From: Aridibacter famidurans
Lineage (GTDB): Bacteria > Acidobacteriota > Blastocatellia > Pyrinomonadales > Pyrinomonadaceae
Direction of reading: 5' to 3'
Assembly: GCA_024103495.1 (NCBI GenBank)
Contig: JAGFIQ010000179.1
Span: 21,789-85,788 of the forward strand
Length of the DNA: 64,000 bases
Shown one piece after another: positions 42,810-52,497 of the stretch (positions within the stretch are counted from its first letter, which is position 1; every line of letters starts with the position of its first letter). The notes under the pieces were generated by a model. That model made no database searches and was not told the DNA's origin. It saw nothing but the letters and a program-made list of their open reading frames with translations. Position numbers and translations under genes: made by a program.

Positions 42810-43465
42810 GCCGCCTGCGCGGCCTCCGCCATCTTTTCAAGCACCCAGTCGTGGACGGCATCACGCAGCTGGCGCAAATGGTCGTCAAAGAAGTGTCCGC
42901 AGTTTTGGAAGATCACGACCTCGGTGTCGGTAACGGCGGAGACTTCGGCGACAAGCTCGTTCAGATTCGCGACAGACCCGAACTCGTCCTTGTCTCCGTG
43001 GACGAACAGGATGGGCTTCCGGAGGCCCTTCAGGAAATCGTAATCGAGGTACTTGTCGACAGGCGTGCCGATGCTGATAAGCCTTACGACCCTTTCGTCG
43101 TCCATCCCGACCTCGGTGCCGACCCGAGAGCCGAACGAGAATCCCGCCAGCGTTATCTGCTCGCCCGGGAAGTTCGAGCTCAGGTAGTCAAGAGCTTCCA
43201 TCACGTCCTGACGCTCTCCGTCGCCTTCGTCGTGCTCACCGGTGGAATTGCCCACGCCCCGGAAATTGAACCTCAACGAGGCAAGGCCCGCGTCGGCGAG
43301 ACCCTGCGCTGCTCGGTAAACGACCTTGTTATGCATCGTCCCGCCGCCGAGCGGATGAGGGTGGCAAACGAGGGCCACGCCCTTCACCTTTCCCTTCGGA
43401 ATCTTGAGTATCGCCTCGAGGTGCCCGTGCGAAGCCGGAATCTTTATGTTGCCCTTCGGATACAT
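42806..43465 (-). CDS. alpha/beta hydrolase (dienelactone hydrolase-like)
   Basis: 219 residues from MYPKGNIKIPA. HPHPLGGGTMHNKVVY, FNFRGVGNSTG, the nucleophile GFSFGS, acid region HGDKDEFG, and His in CGHFFDDH. This is the KANL3/Tex30-like or YqiA-like cytosolic hydrolase group. Operon with the thioesterase; substrate unknown. Confidence 0.85.
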   Translation of the reverse strand: MYPKGNIKIPASHGHLEAILKIPKGKVKGVALVCHPHPLGGGTMHNKVVYRAAQGLADAGLASLRFNFRGVGNSTGEHDEGDGERQDVMEALDYLSSNFPGEQITLAGFSFGSRVGTEVGMDDERVVRLISIGTPVDKYLDYDFLKGLRKPILFVHGDKDEFGSVANLNELVAEVSAVTDTEVVIFQNCGHFFDDHLRQLRDAVHDWVLEKMAEAAQAA

Positions 43466-43627
43466 CGTTGAAAGGAAGATTGTAGGGAGTGGCGGCATTA
43501 AGCGCAAACGTCACGCACAGCGGCGCTGATTAGAACTGATTGTCCGAATCATGATATTTTGTTGGTTACTTCCTGGCCCGATTACAGGGCTCCAAATTAC
43601 TAATCCACGCATTTTCATTGATCACTT

Positions 43628-45523
43628 ATGGGAAACATTAGGCTTGACGATCCCGAAGAGAGTCGGGGATCTGAAGAAAGTCCGGGAAAAGCGGTCGAGA
43701 CTCCGGAAGAGTCTCCGGCGCCGCGGATCGGCAAGTCTGAGAAGCTCTCCTGGCGGGAATGGCTTGAGACGGACAGGGCGATCAATCTAGTCTATCTTGT
43801 TTTCGGGCTGATATTCATCGCCATCCTGATGACGACCCTGCAGTTCTCGACCGCCGCGGTCTGCTGCGGGGACTGGGACGGCTACTACCACATAAGGTTC
43901 AGCGCGCTTCTATGGGAAAGTCTCAGCCAGTTCCGAGGCCTTCCGGAATTCACATGGCTGCCGCTCACGGTGCTGGGTCCCGACTCGTACGCAGACCACC
44001 ATTTCTTGTTCCACCTGCTGCAGATCCCTTTTCTTTGGTTCTTCGAACCGGTGATGGCGGCCAAGATCGCCGCGGTCTTTTACGGAACGCTGGCCATCTT
44101 CTCGGTCTACTGGCTGATGTACCGCTACAAGGTAGATTACCTTCTGATCTGGCTGCTCGCCCTTCTGACCTGTGCAAATCCTTTCTGGTACAGGATGAAC
44201 ATGGCCAAGGCGCCGCCGCTTACGATCATCTTCACCGTCGCCGGGATCTACCTTTTGTTCGAGCGGAGATACGTGTGGCTTCTTCCGCTGATGTTCGTGT
44301 TCGTTTGGACCTACAGCCTGTTCCCCCTTCTGTTCCTTGCCGCCGTCATCTGGACTATCGTCGTTGCCTGGAACGAGCGAGTGTTCGAATGGCGTCCGAT
44401 CACATATACAGGCGCAGGAATGATCCTGGGGAACGTGATCAATCCTTACTTCCCGAACAATATTCTTCTTTTCACCGAGCATTTTCTGACCAAATTCCGA
44501 AGCCAGTACGAGGTGGCGGTCGGCGGCGAGTGGTACTCGTATTTGGCCTGGGACCTTTTGACCCACCTTTCGATCGCGATGATCGCGATGCTTGTCGGCT
44601 ACGTTCTCTTCAAGCCCAAGGGCGGACGGCTTCCCGAACGGTCGACGTTCTTCCTTATGTTCGCGACGCTACTTCTGATCTGGATGTTCAAATCGAAGAG
44701 GCTCGCGGAATACTTCCCGCCGTTCGCGATCCTGTTCGCTTCGTTCAGCTGGCAGGCGTTTCGCCAGCCCGAGGCGGTCGAGCTCCCGGAGGAATTCCAG
44801 AGGGATATTGAGCCCCTCCTTGACGCGGACAAACAGGCGGCTCCGAGAACGTATTCCGACTATGCGAAGGTCGCCGCTCCCTGGATCGTCGGTTCCGTCC
44901 TTGCGGTCTGGCTGTTCTTCAATTTCTTCGGCTCGAGCCTTCCGTACAAGTATCTGCACAAGATCGAGGACCTCCGTTCCAGTGTCCGGGGGAACGAGAG
45001 CAACGACAAGTACAAGGAATCGATGGACTGGGCAAAGGCCAATATTCCTCCCGGCGATCGCATCTTCAATTCGAACTGGGACGATTTTCCGAAGCTCTTC
45101 TTCTTCAACACGCAGAACAGCTATGTTTGGGGACTCGATCCGAATTATCTCTATTCGCGGGACCCGGAATTGTTCAAGACCGTTAAGGAGATCACGGATG
45201 GAAAACTGGACGACCCGGCGCCCCTGATCAAAGAGAAGATCGGGTCGAACTGGGTGTTCGCCGACGCAGAGCAAAACGAGACGTTTCTGGCGAAGCTCCT
45301 GGAAAGCGGCTGGGCGGACATCGTGTATGAGGACGGAGAGGCATACATCCTGAAGCTCCGCGATCAAAGAGGCGAACCCGCCGCGCCAAAGCCCGCCCAG
45401 GTTCCGACTCCCCAGGAAGCGATCGACTCATCAGAGGACGAACCTGCGGATGAAGACGCCGACGACGCGACGCAGCCGGATGAGCAGGCAGGCGACGAAG
45501 AAGTTGCGGAACCGCCCGCCTAA
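43628..45523 (+). CDS. GT-C-like integral membrane protein (predicted glycosyltransferase)
   Basis: 631 residues. A cytosolic acidic N-tail (~1-50), about 11-12 membrane helices (~55-440), a periplasmic C-domain with GDRIFNSNWDDFPKLFF, and an acidic C-tail rich in Asp/Glu/Pro. The first loop has CCGDWDGYYHIRFSALLWE and a second loop has DSYADHHFLFHLL. These resemble the acidic motifs of STT3/AglB and other GT-C enzymes that use lipid-linked sugars. No family was firmly assigned. Confidence 0.65.
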   Translation: MGNIRLDDPEESRGSEESPGKAVETPEESPAPRIGKSEKLSWREWLETDRAINLVYLVFGLIFIAILMTTLQFSTAAVCCGDWDGYYHIRFSALLWESLSQFRGLPEFTWLPLTVLGPDSYADHHFLFHLLQIPFLWFFEPVMAAKIAAVFYGTLAIFSVYWLMYRYKVDYLLIWLLALLTCANPFWYRMNMAKAPPLTIIFTVAGIYLLFERRYVWLLPLMFVFVWTYSLFPLLFLAAVIWTIVVAWNERVFEWRPITYTGAGMILGNVINPYFPNNILLFTEHFLTKFRSQYEVAVGGEWYSYLAWDLLTHLSIAMIAMLVGYVLFKPKGGRLPERSTFFLMFATLLLIWMFKSKRLAEYFPPFAILFASFSWQAFRQPEAVELPEEFQRDIEPLLDADKQAAPRTYSDYAKVAAPWIVGSVLAVWLFFNFFGSSLPYKYLHKIEDLRSSVRGNESNDKYKESMDWAKANIPPGDRIFNSNWDDFPKLFFFNTQNSYVWGLDPNYLYSRDPELFKTVKEITDGKLDDPAPLIKEKIGSNWVFADAEQNETFLAKLLESGWADIVYEDGEAYILKLRDQRGEPAAPKPAQVPTPQEAIDSSEDEPADEDADDATQPDEQAGDEEVAEPPA

Positions 45524-45539
45524 CGTGCATCATTTTCAA

Positions 45540-45986
45540 ATGAAGTTCAGATCGATCCTTTTCGCGACCGCGCTGACGGTCTTCCTTGTTTTGTCGCTCG
45601 CCTGCAAGCCTCCCGAGGCGGCGAACAACGCGGCGACTCCCACCGAACGGGAAATGACCGAGTTCGAGCGCGAGATCAAGTCGCTCAAGACCGCTGACTT
45701 CGACTACATATATGTATTCCGAAGGAAGGACGGCGGGGAGATGACCGCCGAGGACAAGCGGTTCATAAAGGACAAGGCCCACTTCGCGACCAATCGTTTC
45801 ACCCTTTCGAGCGACGAAAAGGCTGTCTTCGCGGGCTCGAACTTCGCTTTCGAGGAAGAGAACCTGAACGAATTAAAGGAAAGGTTCAACTTTGAGGATT
45901 TCTCGAAGCCTCCGGACCAGATCAAAAAAGAAGAGGAAGAGGCGAACGCCAATTCCTCGAACAAGAACTCAAACTCGAACTCCTGA
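45540..45986 (+). CDS. lipoprotein of unknown function
   Basis: 148 residues from MKFRSILFATA. Lipobox LSLAC (Cys ~22) and an acidic body with DFDYIYVFRRKDGGEM and a Lys/Glu coiled tail ending in an Asn/Ser-rich repeat (NSSNKNSNSNS). It follows the GT-C-like gene by 16 bp and may be its accessory protein. Confidence 0.75.
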   Translation: MKFRSILFATALTVFLVLSLACKPPEAANNAATPTEREMTEFEREIKSLKTADFDYIYVFRRKDGGEMTAEDKRFIKDKAHFATNRFTLSSDEKAVFAGSNFAFEEENLNELKERFNFEDFSKPPDQIKKEEEEANANSSNKNSNSNS

Positions 45987-45996
45987 CCCGGCGCGC

Positions 45997-47109
45997 CTAT
46001 CTTGCCGCCGCCATCTTCTTTTCTTCCAGGATCTTTATGAACCGCGCGAAGTGATGCTCCGCGTCGTGCGGGCCGGGAGCGGCTTCCGGATGGTATTGAA
46101 CGCTGAAGACCGGCAGCGATCTGTGCCGGATGCCCGCGACGGTGTTGTCGTTGAGGTTGACGTGCGTGATCTCGACATCGGGACCGAGCGAATCCGGATC
46201 GATCGCGAATCCGTGGTTGTGCGAGGTGATCTCGACCTTGCCCGTCGAAAGGTCCTTGATCGGCTGGTTCCCGCCGCGATGACCGAATTTCAGCTTGAAG
46301 GTCCCGCCTCCGAACGTCTTTCCGAGCACCTGATGACCGAGGCAGATCCCGAACATAGGCAGCTGCGCTTCGGCTATCCGCCTGATCTGATCCACAGTCG
46401 ACTGCATAGCCGCCGGGTCGCCCGGCCCGTTTGAAAGGAATACACCGTCGGGGCGCAATTCGAGCACTTCATCCGCAGGCGTATCCGCCGGGACTACTGT
46501 CACTCGGCAGCCTGCCTTCGAGAAATTCCTTAGCGAATTCAATTTCACCCCGAAGTCGTAACACACGACGTGAAATCTTTCCTCGCCATCCGCTGAAACC
46601 GTGTATCGCTCGTCCGTCGTGACCGCGCTCGCGAGCTCCCGGTTCTTCATCTCCGGCGAGGAAAGCACTTTCTCAAGCAATTTCGATTCGTCTGTGTCTA
46701 TCGTCGAGATTCCCGCGCGCATCGCTCCCTTGTCGCGGATGTGGCGGACGAGTGCCCGGGTGTCGATGTGCTCGATGCCGACTATCTTGTGTCGTTTGAG
46801 GTACGAATCCAGCGTCTCGGTCGCGCGCCAACTCGACGCGATCCGGCTCGCTTCGCGCACTACGAATCCCTCGACCCACGGCCGCCGGGACTCTACGTCG
46901 TCATCATTCACGCCGTAGTTCCCGATCAGCGGATAGGTCATACACACGATCTGCCCCGCGTAACTGGGGTCCGTAAGGATCTCCTGGTAGCCGGTCATCG
47001 AAGTGTTGAAGACCATTTCGCCGAAGGTCTCGCCTTCGGCGCCGAAAGAGAGGCCCTTGAACAAGCGTCCGTCTTCAAGCACAAGGATGGATCGTTTCGG
47101 AAGTCTCAT
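45997..47109 (-). CDS. carA: carbamoyl-phosphate synthase small subunit
   Basis: 370 residues. N-terminal CPSase_sm domain ([17 protein letters not shown]), then class I amidotransferase with the Cys in [11 protein letters not shown] and the His/Glu pair in [13 protein letters not shown]. It supplies ammonia for arginine and pyrimidine synthesis. carB is not in the window. Overlaps lepB by 4 nt (ATGA), so they form an operon. Confidence 0.96.
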   Translation of the reverse strand: MRLPKRSILVLEDGRLFKGLSFGAEGETFGEMVFNTSMTGYQEILTDPSYAGQIVCMTYPLIGNYGVNDDDVESRRPWVEGFVVREASRIASSWRATETLDSYLKRHKIVGIEHIDTRALVRHIRDKGAMRAGISTIDTDESKLLEKVLSSPEMKNRELASAVTTDERYTVSADGEERFHVVCYDFGVKLNSLRNFSKAGCRVTVVPADTPADEVLELRPDGVFLSNGPGDPAAMQSTVDQIRRIAEAQLPMFGICLGHQVLGKTFGGGTFKLKFGHRGGNQPIKDLSTGKVEITSHNHGFAIDPDSLGPDVEITHVNLNDNTVAGIRHRSLPVFSVQYHPEAAPGPHDAEHHFARFIKILEEKKMAAAR

Positions 47110-47849
47110 TGCAGATCTATCTCGCCGTTAAGCCTCGCCCTCGGGTCGTCGGCGTCCGGGACATTGTCGCGGGGAGGCGTACGCTCCGAATCCTTCAGTT
47201 TCGCCGCACCTCGCCTAAGAATCCCGAGGTTCGAGGGCCTCCAGTAACGGAAGAAAGCCTTGCCGTAGATGTATTTCTCGGGAACCAGTCCCCAGGTCCT
47301 CGAATCCAGCGAGTTGTCCCGGTTGTCGCCCATCACGAAGAAGTAATGATCGTCAACCCGTTTTCCGGAGTAGTTCAGCGACGAGCGGTTCTTCGAAGGG
47401 CTCAGGTACGGCTCCTCGAGCAGTCTGCCGTCAATATATACGCGGCCGCGCCTTACCTCTACCAGTTCGCCGGGAAGCCCGATCACACGTTTTACAAAGC
47501 TCTTGTTCGGGTCCTGCGGGTACCAGAAAACGACTATGTCGCCCCTCTGGATATGACCCCAGTCGAAGCGTTCGATGTTGTAGTAAATAAGCTTGTTCAC
47601 GAGAAGGCGTTCGCCCTCGTGCAGTTCGGGTACCATCGATTCCCCGTCAACGACGACCGGCTGAGCGACGAAGACGCCGAAAAGCACGAAGATCGCGAGT
47701 ATCAGGACGATATCCCGCAAGAGCCTCATGCTTTCGAACCAGATGCCACGGCCCGAAGCCTTTCGCATACGGTGGACCTCGATGTCCATATCGTCTCGAG
47801 GATCGAGCGGTCCGAACTCGTACCTGTTCTTGTTTCTAAGAAAAGCCAT
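47106..47849 (-). CDS. lepB: signal peptidase I
   Basis: 247 residues. One membrane helix (~42-65), catalytic Ser in [12 protein letters not shown], Lys in [13 protein letters not shown], and the [14 protein letters not shown] box. It cleaves exported preproteins, fitting the many signal peptides in this window. A Pro/Asp/Arg-rich tail extends beyond the usual end. Confidence 0.95.
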   Translation of the reverse strand: MAFLRNKNRYEFGPLDPRDDMDIEVHRMRKASGRGIWFESMRLLRDIVLILAIFVLFGVFVAQPVVVDGESMVPELHEGERLLVNKLIYYNIERFDWGHIQRGDIVVFWYPQDPNKSFVKRVIGLPGELVEVRRGRVYIDGRLLEEPYLSPSKNRSSLNYSGKRVDDHYFFVMGDNRDNSLDSRTWGLVPEKYIYGKAFFRYWRPSNLGILRRGAAKLKDSERTPPRDNVPDADDPRARLNGEIDLQ

Positions 47850-48025
47850 CGGCGGAAAAGTCTGGGCGCCAGATCGGGGCCCTTTTCGCGAAAAGTCAAA
47901 GTTACTTTACGGTGTGTTCGAAGTCAAAACGATCGCTCCATTGGTGAAGCCGGGAGCTTTTGGGATACATTACTTCACGCAACCGCCTTAATAGCTTTCC
48001 TGAACCCCCAAGGAGAAAGTTCGCG

Positions 48026-49150
48026 ATGAATGAAACTATACGAAGCCAGTTCCCGGCCCTGAAGCAGTATGCGTATCTCAACAGCGCTGCGGTTTCGCCG
48101 ATACCCGTTTCGGCTATCGAAGCGGTCAATTCACAGCTCTGGGACGTCGCGGAGAACGGTTCGACGCACTATCCGGAGTGGGTGGCGACAAAGAACCGGG
48201 CCCGGGCTCTGGTAGCGGAAATGCTCAAGGCCCAACCGGAACAGGTCGCATTCACACGGAACACTTCGGACGGGTTCGCCTCGGTAGCTTCGGCGATCGA
48301 CTGGGAGCCGACTGACAACATCGTCACGTTCCACAGGGAGTTCCCCGCCAATTTCTACGCGTGGCGCAGCGTTCGGGACCGCTACGGAGTTGACCTAAGG
48401 CTCTGCCCCGAGCGCGACGGAAGGATCGATCTTGACGAGTTCGTCGGATTGATCGACGAAAACACAAGACTGGTCTCGATCAGCGCTGTCCAATTTGCCT
48501 CGGGCTTTCGTGCGGACCTGAAGAAGTTAGGTACGGCCGCGCGCGAGGTCGGAGCGCTTTTCTCCGTGGATATCATTCAGGGACTTGGCGCGATGGAGTT
48601 CGATCTTCCGGCCTGCCACGTGGACATCGCGAGCGGCGCGTCACACAAGTGGCTGTGCGCCCCTGAAGGTTGCGGAATACTGTACGTGAGCGATCGCGCG
48701 AGACAGATGCTAACGCCATCGCTCGTCGGGTGGATAAGCGTTGAAGAGCCCTGGGATTTTAAGGACCTGGACCAGAGTTACAAACCCAACGCACTCGCGT
48801 GGGAATCCGGGACCGGCGCTTCCAGCCTGTTCTACGGGCTCGAGCAAAGTCTGAAGCTGCTGACGGAAACCGGCATTTCGCGGATCGAGGGCCATCTTTC
48901 GGGACTGACTGACCGATTGTGCGAAGGATTGAGCGAACGAGGTTATGCGATCGTGAGTTCGCGGCTGCCAGGAGAAAGTTCGCAGATCGTGAGTGTTAGA
49001 CCGGCCGAAGGGAATTCGGCGGAAGAGGCTTTCCGACAGCTCGAAGCAGAGAAGATAATCGTTTCAGCGCGAAGCGGGATCATCCGCGTTTCTCCTCATT
49101 TCTACAATGTCGCGGATGATATCGACCGCCTGCTAGAAGCCCTTCCGTAA
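48026..49150 (+). CDS. class V PLP-dependent aminotransferase
   Basis: 374 residues from MNETIRSQFPALK, with AAGGAG 10 nt upstream. YLNSAAVSPIP, TRNTSDGFASV and the PLP-lysine motif SGASHKWLCAPEGCG. It is a cysteine desulfurase / isopenicillin N epimerase-like group member; there is no conserved Cys loop of SufS at the usual place, so the substrate is unclear. Confidence 0.82.
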   Translation: MNETIRSQFPALKQYAYLNSAAVSPIPVSAIEAVNSQLWDVAENGSTHYPEWVATKNRARALVAEMLKAQPEQVAFTRNTSDGFASVASAIDWEPTDNIVTFHREFPANFYAWRSVRDRYGVDLRLCPERDGRIDLDEFVGLIDENTRLVSISAVQFASGFRADLKKLGTAAREVGALFSVDIIQGLGAMEFDLPACHVDIASGASHKWLCAPEGCGILYVSDRARQMLTPSLVGWISVEEPWDFKDLDQSYKPNALAWESGTGASSLFYGLEQSLKLLTETGISRIEGHLSGLTDRLCEGLSERGYAIVSSRLPGESSQIVSVRPAEGNSAEEAFRQLEAEKIIVSARSGIIRVSPHFYNVADDIDRLLEALP

Positions 49151-49158
49151 CCGGCTCT

Positions 49159-49932
49159 TTATTTGTTGAGAAGTCTGGCAGGAATGTCTTCGACCGAGAG
49201 CCCGTCAAGGTTGAGCCTGGTCATTCCTCCGGCATCTGAGAACGTGTCCATTCCTGCGCGTCGCCGTTCCCGGAAAATAAAATAGAGGATCCCTAGTATC
49301 ACACCGATCACCGCCGAAAGCGTGAATCCGGAAATGATCACGAACAGGGTGGCGACAAACAGCGTTGAAGCACCCACTATGAAATCGCGCTCGCTTTCGC
49401 CTTCCGGCACCAGCAAAGGTTCGGCGCCAAGCCACTGAACAACCTTCTCGTATCTGATCTGATCGAAAAGCGCGTTTGCTGCGGCCTCATCGTTGCCGTC
49501 GAAAAGGAAGACATTGTAGTTACCGATCCTTCGGTAGAAGAACCCGGCTCCTGATCCTGAACCGCTTACGAAGTTCGCAACCCTTTGGTCGGCGTCGACC
49601 GAGGCCTGCGGCGTCGCGAACTCGATGATGACGAGTTTGCCTGCCGGATAGCTCGCGATCACGGCCTCCGTACCCGGGAGGAAATCGATCCGGTTAAGCA
49701 CCTCTCGTTCATTGAGGTATGTCTGAAGGTCCTCGAATTTCGTTACAAAGATGGCTGTATCCGCTTTCGATTCCCAATCCGGCAGGTGCTTCATAAGCAC
49801 CGGAATTCCTTCCTTTTCGGATATCTCCTGACTGGTTTGAATGGGCGGCTCCGCGGCCTCCGCAACAATAGGCATAACGCCGATAAAAGCGCTCAGGGAC
49901 ACGAATATCAATGCGAATCTGGGAAATGACAT
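49159..49932 (-). CDS. secreted/membrane protein of unknown function
   Basis: 257 residues from MSFPRFALIFV. A signal peptide (IVAEAAEP), a soluble domain (~40-195) with VIASYPAGKLVIIEFATPQ, and a C-terminal membrane helix (VIISGFTLSAVIGVILGILYF) followed by a short basic and polar cytosolic tail. No known family was recognised. Convergent with the aminotransferase gene. Confidence 0.7.
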   Translation of the reverse strand: MSFPRFALIFVSLSAFIGVMPIVAEAAEPPIQTSQEISEKEGIPVLMKHLPDWESKADTAIFVTKFEDLQTYLNEREVLNRIDFLPGTEAVIASYPAGKLVIIEFATPQASVDADQRVANFVSGSGSGAGFFYRRIGNYNVFLFDGNDEAAANALFDQIRYEKVVQWLGAEPLLVPEGESERDFIVGASTLFVATLFVIISGFTLSAVIGVILGILYFIFRERRRAGMDTFSDAGGMTRLNLDGLSVEDIPARLLNK

Positions 49933-49986
49933 CAGGATCGGTAAATAAATGACTCTGTCTTCTCGGCTATGTTCCGATGGTACCAC

Positions 49987-50246
49987 GTAGCTTATTTATT
50001 AATGCAACAATCGGCCTTATCGGGAGTATAAGCATGAATACAGTCCGCACCGAAAAGGTGTATCACTGACAGACACGTTACACGCAATGGTTTAAAACTG
50101 TTCTCTGATGAAAGGCGAATAGAAGGGTATGTCCATTGATTTTGGAGGAATAAAACCCCACAGGCTCGCAATAATCGAATACAGGCAACCTTTGGGAGCA
50201 TCTTGGCACGGCAATTGTTCTAGGCATTGGAGAGGGGGAAAATAAA
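49987..50246. other. promoter region of the sigma-factor gene
   Basis: This 260-bp AT-richer gap has no gene visible. It has a strong ribosome site GGAGAGGGGGAAAATAAA before 50247. Long untranslated DNA ahead of an ECF sigma gene may carry autoregulated promoters, but no consensus was identified. Confidence 0.4.
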
Positions 50247-50906
50247 ATGGCAACAACTGACACACTCGAATTTCCGATTCTGCAATCAGCCGACTCCGCT
50301 GAAACCATTAAGAAGAACGCGGAACACGCCGTCGATGTGAAGTCGATGACCGATTATGACCTAACCCAGGCATCGGCCAAAGGCGACATGATAGCGTTCG
50401 AAGAAGTCTACAATCGCCACCATCGAAGGGTTTATGCGATCTGCCTCAGGATGTTGAAGAACACCAACGAGGCGGAGGACCTGACCCAGGACGTATTTAT
50501 ACAGTTACACAGAAAGATCGGCAGCTTCCGCGGCGATTCCGCCTTCACGACTTGGCTGCACCGCCTGACCGTCAACCAGGTGCTTATGCACTTTAGGAAA
50601 CGCACGGTCAAAATGGAGAAGGTCACAGATGAGGGCGAGACCCCGGTCCAGATAGTCAAGGGATCTGAGAAACCGAGCCGCATGCCGGTTGTTGACAGGA
50701 TCGCGATCGAGAATGCGATCAAGGAGCTTCCGAACGGGTACCGGAACGTGTTTATCCTTCACGATATCGAAGGTTTCGAACACGAAGAGGTAGCCAGGAT
50801 CCTCGGTTGCTCGGTAGGCACATCGAAGTCCCAGCTTCACAAGGCGCGGCACAAGCTGAGAAAGCTGCTCCAGAAGCAGGCGCCGCCGAGACTGTTCGCC
50901 AGTTGA
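50247..50906 (+). CDS. ECF sigma factor (RpoE-like)
   Basis: 219 residues. Sigma-70 region 2 ([46 protein letters not shown]) and region 4 ([30 protein letters not shown]). It directs RNA polymerase to stress or envelope promoters. No anti-sigma factor follows; a terminator comes directly after it. Confidence 0.92.
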   Translation: MATTDTLEFPILQSADSAETIKKNAEHAVDVKSMTDYDLTQASAKGDMIAFEEVYNRHHRRVYAICLRMLKNTNEAEDLTQDVFIQLHRKIGSFRGDSAFTTWLHRLTVNQVLMHFRKRTVKMEKVTDEGETPVQIVKGSEKPSRMPVVDRIAIENAIKELPNGYRNVFILHDIEGFEHEEVARILGCSVGTSKSQLHKARHKLRKLLQKQAPPRLFAS

Positions 50907-50931
50907 TCACCCATCCCTTCTAATCATAGAA

Positions 50932-50957
50932 AAAGCCCCTTTGAAAACGGGGCTTTT
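50932..50957 (+). terminator. rho-independent terminator
   Basis: AAAGCCCC-TTTGAAAAC-GGGGCTTTTT with T run, 26 nt after the sigma-factor stop. The A run on the left means it could also stop the oppositely oriented PilZ gene. Confidence 0.9.
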
Positions 50958-51005
50958 TCATTGCTTCTGTGTCGATCTAAGCCGGGAACACACCGGATCC
51001 AAGGC

Positions 51006-51371
51006 CTACCAGTCATCGAAGACTTCCGGCTCCTCCTTTTCCAAGATCGAACCTGCGTATGACCACACCTTCTCTTTCCAAAGTTTAATGGACTTCGTTA
51101 CCTGAAGCGCGGCCTGCGGATGCGCCGCGTTTCGTTCGAGCCTCAGCACCTCCGCCGATACGGAGATCTCGTCTTTCGGATTTTCAGTAACTGTAAGTTT
51201 GACCTTGCTTCCGACATCGGGAAGCAGCCTGGGCAGGAAGATCAATGCACCGTTCGGTCCTACATTTTCTGTCAAACCCTCTTCCATTAGGTCTTGACCG
51301 TTCTCGTCCTTCCAGTCCACACGGACGGGGAAAGCGATCACGTGGCGCGTTCCTGATCTGCGGTTTTCCAT
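51006..51371 (-). CDS. PilZ domain protein
   Basis: 121 residues. An RRSGTRH arginine motif at the start and a short NVGPNGALIFLPRLLP segment replacing the usual D/NxSxxG. PilZ binds c-di-GMP; the Arg cluster is kept but the second motif is atypical, so binding is plausible but unproven. Could relate to pilus control via PilB's MshEN domain. Confidence 0.75.
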   Translation of the reverse strand: MENRRSGTRHVIAFPVRVDWKDENGQDLMEEGLTENVGPNGALIFLPRLLPDVGSKVKLTVTENPKDEISVSAEVLRLERNAAHPQAALQVTKSIKLWKEKVWSYAGSILEKEEPEVFDDW

Positions 51372-51430
51372 AATGCGGGGCCCCTTGGGGCGGCTTCGAG
51401 CAATATACTCAAAAGGAACTGATTAGTCCA

Positions 51431-51590
51431 CAAGCCTAATGTCCAGTAAGAGGCCTCCGGAGGAGGTCGTTTTTGGGCTGGACATTGCCAAATCCGGATG
51501 CTAGCCTTCTTCATTGTTCCGGGGAAATACCTCGGGATATACGCCGCTAGGCGGCAAATTCATACCCCGGCACTGCCGGATTTTTTATTT
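51431..51590 (+). promoter_or_regulatory. structured leader upstream of the 3D-domain gene
   Basis: Module 1: AATGTCCAG (51438-51446) pairs with CTGGACATT (51478-51486). Module 2: AAATCCGG (51490-51497) pairs with CCGGATTT (51576-51583), enclosing CCGGGG/CCCCGG (51519-51524 / 51565-51570) and GCCGC-TAG-GCGGC (51543-51555). Module 2 ends in a T run (51581-51586), like an intrinsic attenuator. It lies 80-230 nt before the start of a cell-wall gene. It could be a riboswitch or attenuator; no known class was assigned. Confidence 0.45.
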
Positions 51591-51664
51591 GATGGCCTTT
51601 TTATAGGGCGCCGGCGGGTGCCGATTGATAAGTAAAGGCTGGGCTTTAACCAGGAGAATGATCT

Positions 51665-52207
51665 ATGCGAAACCAAGCGAGACGCTACGTCATCTCGGTC
51701 ATTTTCGTCCTGCTTGTAGGTGTCGCCTACTCGCAGACGCAGACCGAAGACGCAAAAGTCTTGACCAAGGATCCTAAGGAATCGATTCAAAACAAAGATA
51801 ATAAAGAAAATACCAAGACAGATAACAAAGAAGCAGTTAATAAGGAAACGAGTTCAGAAAAAGAAGATAGCGAAGTGATCGAGGCCGAAGTGTCGGCAAC
51901 CGTTAAGACCAGCAATTCGAAAGCGAGAAGTTTCAGGGCCACGGCCTATTGCCTGCGCGGCAGGACGGCGAGCGGGCAGAGGGTCCGAAGGGGTTTGATA
52001 GCCGCCGATCCTCGCGTGCTTCCTTTGGGCACGAAGGTTCAGCTTACCGCCGGAAGATACTCGGGTGAATATATCGTCGCCGACACCGGCGGTAAGGTGA
52101 AGGGAAACAAGATCGATATATGGGTCCCGAATTGCGGCGAAGCCCGCCGATGGGGAAACCGCGGCGTCAAGCTCACAGTGATGAGCAGGCCAACGAAGCG
52201 AAACTAG
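51665..52207 (+). CDS. 3D (Asp-Asp-Asp) domain secreted cell-wall protein
   Basis: 180 residues. A signal peptide (LLVGVAYSQ), then a polar Lys/Glu/Asn/Thr linker (~25-85) and a 3D domain: ATAYCLRGRTASGQRVRRG, AADPRVLPLGTKVQL, YIVADTGGKVKGNKIDIW. This double-psi barrel resembles MltA/RlpA-type peptidoglycan lytic or binding domains, with the Asp residues visible at AAD, VAD and IDI. CAGGAGA site 7 nt before the start. Confidence 0.85.
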   Translation: MRNQARRYVISVIFVLLVGVAYSQTQTEDAKVLTKDPKESIQNKDNKENTKTDNKEAVNKETSSEKEDSEVIEAEVSATVKTSNSKARSFRATAYCLRGRTASGQRVRRGLIAADPRVLPLGTKVQLTAGRYSGEYIVADTGGKVKGNKIDIWVPNCGEARRWGNRGVKLTVMSRPTKRN

Positions 52208-52230
52208 TCCTTTTTTAAGGGACAACATCA

Positions 52231-52258
52231 AAGCCGCCCCGGAATTCCGTGGCGGCTT
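52231..52258 (+). terminator. rho-independent terminator
   Basis: AAGCCGCC(C)CGG-AATT-CCG(T)GGCGGCTT hairpin followed by TTCTTT, 24 nt after the 3D gene stop. Confidence 0.85.
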
Positions 52259-52497
52259 TTCTTTACCGAGAGGGTGATTTCAGGACACGGGCACCGTGAT
52301 CTCCCGTATCGATCAGAGACACTCTTAAATCTCGACCCCGGACGACCTTAACTGCAGGCGAGATGATGCGCGTGGGAATCGATCCCGTGCTTGAAGCTCT
52401 TTATCCTGCCTTCGCCGTCAAGCCTCCGGACGCGGATCTCGTCCTTTCCAGAGACTGACTTTCCGGTGCTTTTCGCGGCCGGTTACCCCTGTATCAA
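52259..52497. other. intergenic gap, nothing clear
   Basis: About 240 bp between the 3D-gene terminator and the DUF2293 gene. I found no protein-like short frame, no microrepeat array and no tRNA fold. Confidence 0.4.

Noticed and set aside
51431..51590. ydaO (c-di-AMP) riboswitch
   Set aside because: Some short words (AATCCG, GCTAGCC, GGAGGA) resemble the class, but their order and the stem layout do not match what I recall of the consensus. Left as an unassigned structured leader.
52259..52497. Possible tRNA in the gap
   Set aside because: A GGGAATCGATCCC-like stem was checked, but no acceptor stem, anticodon arm or GGTTCGAATCC loop fits around it.
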